NCBI GenBank assembly: GCA_944384505.1
Contig: CALWTQ010000016.1
Coordinates: 1-56,125 of the forward strand
Length of the DNA: 56,125 nucleotides
Direction: 5' to 3'
Source of the DNA: an uncultured Mediterraneibacter sp.
Lineage (GTDB): Bacteria > Bacillota > Clostridia > Lachnospirales > Lachnospiraceae
How positions within the stretch are numbered: the first letter of the stretch is position 1; every line of letters starts with the position of its first letter. The notes beneath the pieces are model-generated. The model saw only the letters and a program-made list of their open reading frames with translations. It did not search any database and had not been told where the DNA came from. The position numbers and the translations under genes are program-made. Below are positions 51,504 to 56,125 of the stretch, piece after piece.

Positions 51504-51544
51504 TTGACTTTTCCTCAGGGCATTGTTAGTATTACCTTAACAAT
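51504..51544 (+). promoter_or_regulatory. nagB promoter with operator-like palindrome
   Basis: TTGACT (51504-51509), 17 bp and TAGTAT (51527-51532). The perfect inverted repeat ATTGTTA (51522-51528) and TAACAAT (51538-51544) lies over the -10 box, as expected for a repressor operator. The cognate regulator cannot be told from the window. Confidence 0.7.
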
Positions 51545-51570
51545 ATCACACAGCAGGGTCGAGGAAGACA

Positions 51571-51627
51571 AAACCAGATTTTCAAGTAATAAAGTCTGAC
51601 TTTATGCTTCGGGAATCTGGTTTTTTT
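51571..51627 (+). terminator. Leader terminator (attenuator candidate) before nagB
   Basis: AAACCAGATT and AATCTGGTTT form the outer stem, with an inner ATAAAGT/ACTTTAT hairpin, followed by a T-run to 51627. It lies between the nagB promoter and its start, so antitermination or leaky readthrough is required for expression. Confidence 0.75.
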
Positions 51628-51670
51628 GCACCTGTTCTGCGGTGAATTTTATATGAGGAGGAATGGTAAC

Positions 51671-52396
51671 ATGAGGATCTATGAGGTGAAGGACTATCAG
51701 GAGATGAGCAGGAAAGCGGCGAATATTCTGGCTGCGCAGGTGATATTAAAGCCGGACTGTGTTCTGGGGCTGGCCACAGGATCCACTCCCATCGGCGCGT
51801 ATGACGCGCTTGTGGAGAAATACGAGAACGGAGATCTTGATTTCTCAGAAGTTAAGACTGTGAATCTGGACGAATATAAGGGGCTGACGAGAGAGAATGA
51901 TCAGAGCTATTATTATTTTATGCATGAGCACCTGTTTGACCGTGTGAACATAAAGCTGGAGAACACGAATGTGCCGGATGGAACAGAAGCGGACGGGGCA
52001 AAAGAGTGCGCGAGATATGAGGCGCTGATCGCGTCCATGGGCGGAGTTGACATTCAGCTGCTCGGGCTGGGGCGCAATGGACATATCGGATTTAATGAGC
52101 CGGCGGATCATTTTGAAAAGATGACACATTGCGTGGATCTGGCAGAGAGCACGATCGAGGCGAATAAGAGATTTTTCGCCTCTGCGGACGATGTGCCGAG
52201 ACAGGCGTATACGATGGGGATAGGAACTATCATGAAAGCGAAGAAGATCCTTCTGATTGTAAACGGAGAGGACAAGGCGGATGCTCTTGCAAAGGTTCTG
52301 CGCGGACCGGTGACTCCGAAGGTTCAGGGCTCTATTCTGCAGCTGCATCAAGATGTTGTGGTCGTTGCGGATCAGGCGGCTTTGTCTAAGATGTAG
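51671..52396 (+). CDS. nagB: Glucosamine-6-phosphate deaminase
   Basis: This 241-residue enzyme converts glucosamine-6-phosphate to fructose-6-phosphate and ammonia. Motifs: LGLATGSTPIGAYDAL, VNLDEYKGL (catalytic Asp) and GLGRNGHIGFNEPADHF (His pair). ATG 51671 is about 9 nt after GAGGAGGA; the frame is open upstream but no better start is seen. It is slightly shorter than the E. coli enzyme, as normal in Firmicutes. cutC follows after 9 bp. Confidence 0.95.
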   Translation: MRIYEVKDYQEMSRKAANILAAQVILKPDCVLGLATGSTPIGAYDALVEKYENGDLDFSEVKTVNLDEYKGLTRENDQSYYYFMHEHLFDRVNIKLENTNVPDGTEADGAKECARYEALIASMGGVDIQLLGLGRNGHIGFNEPADHFEKMTHCVDLAESTIEANKRFFASADDVPRQAYTMGIGTIMKAKKILLIVNGEDKADALAKVLRGPVTPKVQGSILQLHQDVVVVADQAALSKM

Positions 52397-52405
52397 GGAG
52401 GCATT

Positions 52406-53161
52406 ATGGCATATCTTCTTGAAGTGTGCGTGGACAGCGTGAGATCTGCTGCCGCGGCCCGGCAGGGAGGAGCGGACAGAGTGGAACTCTGTTCTGCGCT
52501 GGTGATCGGAGGTCTCTCTCCCTCTCCTGCGCTGTTCCGGCAGGTGAAAGCAGAGACCGGTCTTCCGGTGCGTGTGCTTCTGCGGCCCAGGTTCGGAGAT
52601 TTCTGTTATGATGATTATGAGTTCCGGATTCTGAAAGAAGAGACAGAGATGTTCCGGGATCTGGGAGCAGACGGCATTGTTACAGGGATTCTTAGGCCGG
52701 ATGGAGTCTTGAACCTGGAACAGATGCGAGTGCTGAGAGAAGCGGCCGGCAGTATGAAGATGACGATGCACCGGGCATTTGATGTGTGCCGGGATCCATT
52801 TGAAGCCATGGAACAATGCGTTGAAATGGGAGTTGATACGATCCTTACAAGCGGGCAGAAAAGTTCCGCGTGGGAAGGGAGAAGACTGCTTGCGGAGCTG
52901 GAAGAAAAGGCACGGGGCAGGATCGAACTTCTGGCGGGAGCAGGGATTGACGACAGTGTGATTTATGACCTGGCGCGCCAGACGAAAATAAAATCCTTTC
53001 ATATGTCAGGAAAGAGTGTGCTGGACAGCCGGATGGATTTCCGAAGGGAAGGCGTCCCCATGGGGATTCCGGGGGTTGACGAATTCGAGATCTGGCAGAC
53101 GGATCCGGAAAAGGTGAAAAAGGTACGCAGGGTACTTGACAAACTTGCGGACATAAGCTAA
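52406..53161 (+). CDS. cutC: CutC family protein
   Basis: This 251-residue TIM-barrel protein belongs to the CutC family, once linked to copper homeostasis; its biochemical role is not settled. Motifs: LLEVCVDSVRSAAAARQGGA, DRVELCSALVIGGLSPS, VRVLLRPRFGDFCYDDYE, ADGIVTGIL, MTMHRAFDV and ILTSGQKSSA. It is co-transcribed with nagB. The promoter of the tyrS leader lies across its last codons. Confidence 0.93.
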   Translation: MAYLLEVCVDSVRSAAAARQGGADRVELCSALVIGGLSPSPALFRQVKAETGLPVRVLLRPRFGDFCYDDYEFRILKEETEMFRDLGADGIVTGILRPDGVLNLEQMRVLREAAGSMKMTMHRAFDVCRDPFEAMEQCVEMGVDTILTSGQKSSAWEGRRLLAELEEKARGRIELLAGAGIDDSVIYDLARQTKIKSFHMSGKSVLDSRMDFRREGVPMGIPGVDEFEIWQTDPEKVKKVRRVLDKLADIS

Positions 53162-53164
53162 GAT
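53136..53164 (+). promoter_or_regulatory. Promoter of the tyrS T-box, overlapping the cutC stop
   Basis: TTGACA (53136-53141), 17 bp and TAAGAT (53159-53164). The -35 box codes for the last residues of CutC. Transcription would start near 53171. Confidence 0.65.
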
Positions 53165-53170
53165 TGCCAC

Positions 53171-53433
53171 ATATGATACAAGCTGTGAAGGGAAGAAGTA
53201 ACAGAGAACCGGACAGACAGAAAGCAGCCGGCTGATGAGAGGCGCGTGATCAGGACTTTGTGAATACATCCCGGAGCTTCGCACCGAAAGGGCTGACGAC
53301 AGAGAACGAGTAGGCTGCGACGGGTTGGTGTACGTTAACACACCGAAGAGGCCGGAGGAAGAACTTCCGGTGAATTAAGGTGGTACCACGAAGAAGATTC
53401 GTCCTTATTGCGAAAGCGATAAGGACGTTTTTT
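53171..53433 (+). ncRNA. Tyrosine-specific T-box leader
   Basis: This is a T-box riboswitch in front of tyrS. The conserved T-box AAGGTGGTACCACG is at 53377-53390, where TGGT pairs with the ACCA end of uncharged tRNA. The specifier loop reads TGAATACATCCC with the Tyr codon TAC at 53265-53267. The terminator is a GTCCTTATTGC/GCGATAAGGAC stem (53401-53427) followed by seven Ts. Uncharged tRNA-Tyr stabilises the antiterminator and raises tyrS expression. The codon and the downstream gene agree. Confidence 0.95.
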
Positions 53434-53434
53434 T
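53399..53434 (+). terminator. T-box terminator hairpin
   Basis: CGTCCTTATTGC and GCGATAAGGACG with a GAAA loop, followed by TTTTTTT. It is the regulated terminator of the tyrosine T-box. Confidence 0.9.
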
Positions 53435-53477
53435 CAATTTATTTCTGAACACAATTATTGATAAAAGGAGAAGAAAA

Positions 53478-54701
53478 ATGGGTATTTATGAGGAACTTCA
53501 GGCGAGAGGACTGATCGCCCAGGTGACGGATGAAGAGAGAATACGTGATCTTGTGAACAACGGGAAGGCTGTATTCTATATTGGTTTTGATCCGACGGCG
53601 GACAGCCTTCATGTGGGACATTTTATGGCGCTGTGCCTGATGAAGAGACTGCAGGAGGCCGGAAATAAGCCGATCGCGCTGATCGGCGGCGGTACAGGAT
53701 ATATCGGAGATCCGTCAGGGCGGACTGATATGAGAAGTATGATGACGCCGGAGCAGATCCAGCACAACTGTGACTGCTTTAAGAAACAGATGAGCAAATT
53801 TATTGATTTCTCGGAAGGAAAAGCCTTGATGGTTAATAATGCGGACTGGCTTCTTGATCTGAATTATATTGAGCTTCTCCGTGAGGTCGGACCTCATTTC
53901 TCTGTAAACCGCATGCTTGCCGCTGAGTGTTATAAGCAGAGAATGGAGCGGGGCTTAAGCTTCCTTGAATTTAACTATATGATTATGCAGGCTTATGACT
54001 TTTACGCACTGTTCCAGAAATATGGCTGTAACCTGCAGTTCGGAGGCGACGACCAGTGGAGCAATATGCTGGGGGGCACAGAGCTGATCCGCAGAAAGCT
54101 GGGCGAGGACGCGGGCGCTATGACGATCACTCTTCTTCTGAACTCAGAAGGCAAGAAGATGGGAAAGACTCAGTCAGGAGCTGTGTGGCTGGATGAGAAT
54201 AAGACTTCGCCGTTTGAGTTCTATCAGTACTGGAGAAATGTGGCGGACGCGGACGTGCTTAAGTGCATCCGTATGCTGACATTCCTGCCTCTTGAGGAGA
54301 TTGACAAGATGGATTCCTGGGAGGGAGCTCAGCTTAATATGGCGAAAGAAATCCTTGCATTTGAGCTGACAAAACTTGTGCATGGCGAGGAAGAGGCAAA
54401 GAAGGCTCAGGAGAGCGCGAGAGCGCTGTTCAGCCAGGGAAATGCCGCGGAGATGCCGACAACAGAGCTTGCGGAGGAGGATTTCGCGGAAGGAAATATT
54501 GATATTCTCAGCATGCTCGTAAAGGCCGGGCTGGTATCTTCCAGATCAGAGGCAAGACGTACAGTAGAGCAGGGAGGAGCCTCTGTGGACGGAGAAAAGG
54601 TTACAGATATTAAGGCTGTATTCGAGAAGAATGCTTTCGAAGGGGATGGACTGATCCTGAAAAAAGGGAAGAAAAAGTTCCACAGACTTACAGTAAAATA
54701 A
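53478..54701 (+). CDS. tyrS: Tyrosyl-tRNA synthetase
   Basis: This 407-residue class I synthetase charges tRNA-Tyr. The HIGH motif is HVGH (residues 45-48, in [16 protein letters not shown]) and the KMSKS-like motif is KMGKT (227-231). Amino-acid recognition motifs [11 protein letters not shown] and [12 protein letters not shown] are present, and an S4 RNA-binding domain ([20 protein letters not shown]) is at the C-terminus. The start follows AAAAGGAG and the tyrosine T-box. Confidence 0.97.
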   Translation: MGIYEELQARGLIAQVTDEERIRDLVNNGKAVFYIGFDPTADSLHVGHFMALCLMKRLQEAGNKPIALIGGGTGYIGDPSGRTDMRSMMTPEQIQHNCDCFKKQMSKFIDFSEGKALMVNNADWLLDLNYIELLREVGPHFSVNRMLAAECYKQRMERGLSFLEFNYMIMQAYDFYALFQKYGCNLQFGGDDQWSNMLGGTELIRRKLGEDAGAMTITLLLNSEGKKMGKTQSGAVWLDENKTSPFEFYQYWRNVADADVLKCIRMLTFLPLEEIDKMDSWEGAQLNMAKEILAFELTKLVHGEEEAKKAQESARALFSQGNAAEMPTTELAEEDFAEGNIDILSMLVKAGLVSSRSEARRTVEQGGASVDGEKVTDIKAVFEKNAFEGDGLILKKGKKKFHRLTVK

Positions 54702-54714
54702 GAAGATTTGATGC

Positions 54715-54751
54715 AAGGGGGCAGGAGTGTAATATCCTGTCCCCTGCCTTT
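54715..54751 (+). terminator. Terminator-like hairpin after tyrS
   Basis: GGGGGCAGGA and TCCTGTCCCC form an imperfect stem with a short AT-rich loop, followed by TGCCTTTAAAC. The T-run is weak, so readthrough into hydF is possible. Confidence 0.5.
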
Positions 54752-54812
54752 AAACAGGATCGTTGATCGAATGAATTTCAATCAGATATAGATAAGAAAA
54801 ATGGAGGGATGA

Positions 54813-56042
54813 ATGATGAGCATGAATCAGACGCCAATGTCGGAGCGGGTACACATCGGTTTTTTTGGAAGGCGGAACGCCGGAAAGTCCAGCGTAATGA
54901 ATGCTGTGACGGGGCAGGATCTGGCTGTGGTCTCTGATGTGAAGGGAACCACTACTGACCCGGTGTATAAGTCAATGGAACTGCTTCCCCTGGGCCCGGT
55001 TGTGATGATGGACACACCGGGAATAGATGATGAGGGAGAACTGGGCGGCCTGCGCGTCAGGAAGAGCTATCAGGTGCTTAATAAAACGGATGCTGCGGTC
55101 CTGGTGATTGACGGAGCTGTCGGGGTATCGGAGGAAGATGCGGCCCTTCTGGAGCGGATTAGAAAAAAGGGGATTCCTTTTGTTGTAACTGTTAATAAGA
55201 AGGAACTAATGGCGCCGGGGATGGAGAAACAGATTCGGGAAAAGTTTGATCTTGATGATTCTCAGATGCTTGCTGTGAGCGCCGCGTCCGGGGAAGGGAT
55301 CCATGAATTGAAAGAACGGATCGCGCTTATAGCAAAAACGGAGGAACCGGAGAAATATCTGGTGAGAGATCTTCTTGAACCTGCAGATGTGGCAGTTCTT
55401 GTTGTGCCGATTGATTCTGCCGCGCCGAAGGGAAGACTGATCCTTCCCCAGCAGCAAACCATCCGGGATATCCTTGAAGCGGGGGCTGTTTCTGTTGTGG
55501 TACGGGAGAAAGAACTTAAAGACGCCCTTTCAAAGCTTGCATCAAAGCCAAAGATGGTGATTACGGACAGCCAGGCATTCGAGCAGGTGGCAGAGGATAC
55601 GCCAAAGGATATTCTGCTCACCTCCTTTTCGATCCTAATGGCGCGGTATAAGGGGAATCTGGAACAGGCGGTGCGCGGCGTAACTGCTCTTGATGCACTG
55701 GAAGATGGGGATACCGTGCTTATCAGTGAGGGGTGCACCCATCACAGGCAGTGCGATGATATCGGGACGGTGAAGATCCCGAGATGGATCAGAGAATATA
55801 CAGGGAAAGAGATTCAGATAGAGACAACATCGGGGACAGAATTTCCGGATGATCTGACAAAGTATAAACTGATTATTCACTGCGGGGGCTGTATGCTGAA
55901 CGAACGGGAGATGAAGTACAGGTTGAGCTGCGCGGACGATCAGGGAGTGCCAATGACAAATTATGGAATAATGATCGCGTATGTCAAAGGAATTCTGAAG
56001 AGAAGCGTCCAGGTGTTCCCGGAGATCTATAATCTGCTGTGA
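54813..56042 (+). CDS. hydF: [FeFe]-hydrogenase maturation GTPase HydF
   Basis: This 409-residue GTPase and scaffold assembles the 2Fe precursor of the H-cluster before transfer to HydA. GTPase motifs: FFGRRNAGKSSVMNAVTG, the TTT of switch I (DVKGTTTDPV), MMDTPGIDD and VTVNKKEL. The C-terminal FeS site is formed by Cys308-x-His310 (EGCTHHRQCDDIG) and His356-Cys357-x2-Cys360 (HCGGC). ATG 54813 or the adjacent 54816 follows GGAGGG. hydE, hydG and the hydrogenase are not in the window, so this gene is separated from them or they lie just beyond. Confidence 0.96.
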   Translation: MMSMNQTPMSERVHIGFFGRRNAGKSSVMNAVTGQDLAVVSDVKGTTTDPVYKSMELLPLGPVVMMDTPGIDDEGELGGLRVRKSYQVLNKTDAAVLVIDGAVGVSEEDAALLERIRKKGIPFVVTVNKKELMAPGMEKQIREKFDLDDSQMLAVSAASGEGIHELKERIALIAKTEEPEKYLVRDLLEPADVAVLVVPIDSAAPKGRLILPQQQTIRDILEAGAVSVVVREKELKDALSKLASKPKMVITDSQAFEQVAEDTPKDILLTSFSILMARYKGNLEQAVRGVTALDALEDGDTVLISEGCTHHRQCDDIGTVKIPRWIREYTGKEIQIETTSGTEFPDDLTKYKLIIHCGGCMLNEREMKYRLSCADDQGVPMTNYGIMIAYVKGILKRSVQVFPEIYNLL

Positions 56043-56125
56043 GGTGGTACAGCTATTTAGTGCACTAACATATTCTGTGACTCACGTCCGGAAGCGGAGC
56101 GGATGGTTTGCGATACGTATTCTGT
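56043..56125. other. Window end, no feature seen
   Basis: The last 83 bases after hydF contain no clear start codon with ribosome binding site and no complete terminator. Too short to interpret. Confidence 0.4.

Overview
The window reads as a chromosome segment of a gut-type member of the Bacillota, most likely Lachnospiraceae. Supporting features are sorting signals of the PKTGD/PETGD kind, YesM/YesN two-component genes, a T-box in front of tyrS, a group II ECF transporter module, HydF and AGGAGG-type ribosome binding sites. No rRNA, tRNA or CRISPR array was recognised. Every full-length gene lies on the + strand; the only minus-strand coding trace is a toxin stub.

Layout. (1) 1-5845: a GAGCA pentanucleotide repeat at the window edge, then a run of secreted proteins. 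These are a Gly-rich beta-helix giant, a membrane-anchored small protein, two secreted beta-sandwich proteins and a PKTGD-anchored protein; at least three share a C-terminal AGxYxGxMTF-like module. (2) 5850-7210: a recombination scar holding the 5' stub of an XRE-type regulator fused to the 3' stub of a tyrosine recombinase, two sets of short direct repeats, a stand-alone MetRS-C/CsaA-like tRNA-binding gene and a ParE/RelE toxin stub. (3) 7203-17734: urea import and hydrolysis, urtABCDE then ureAB(fused)-C-E-F-G-D and a cytidylate-kinase-like gene. A consensus promoter and two similar tandem hairpins precede it. (4) 18074-37332: a carbohydrate-use locus. It contains a ManA fused to a discoidin-like domain, a YesN response regulator, a solute-binding lipoprotein with no permease, a YesM kinase, a mannose-family PTS (EIIA, B, C, D), a membrane protein of unknown function, GH88, a HAD phosphatase, GH28, GH36, GH43 and a second GH36. 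All glycosidases lack signal peptides, so imported oligosaccharides are probably cut in the cytosol.

(5) 37443-47974: the most unusual part, a ribosomal peptide system. It has NHLP/NHLM-type export genes (a short HlyD-like adaptor, a C39 peptidase-ABC protein and a second ABC protein), two paralogous precursor peptides with a Nif11-like leader ending in GGGC, a radical SAM/SPASM enzyme, a small SAAG-ending peptide, an ECF sigma factor and a BspA-like LRR surface protein. After a strong terminator come two more double-glycine leader peptides and a small Cys4 protein. Three complete precursors and the leaderless Cys4 protein all carry CxxC-(17 to 22 residues)-CxxC, the pattern of a zinc ribbon. 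I regard this as the best candidate for an undescribed system.

(6) 48080-56042: housekeeping genes. They are ecfA1-ecfA2-ecfT-truA with its own promoter, nagB with an operator-like palindrome and a leader terminator, cutC, a tyrosine T-box with tyrS, and hydF. The usual rplQ upstream of ecfA1 and rplM-rpsI downstream of truA are missing, so the peptide cluster lies at a rearranged ribosomal-operon junction.
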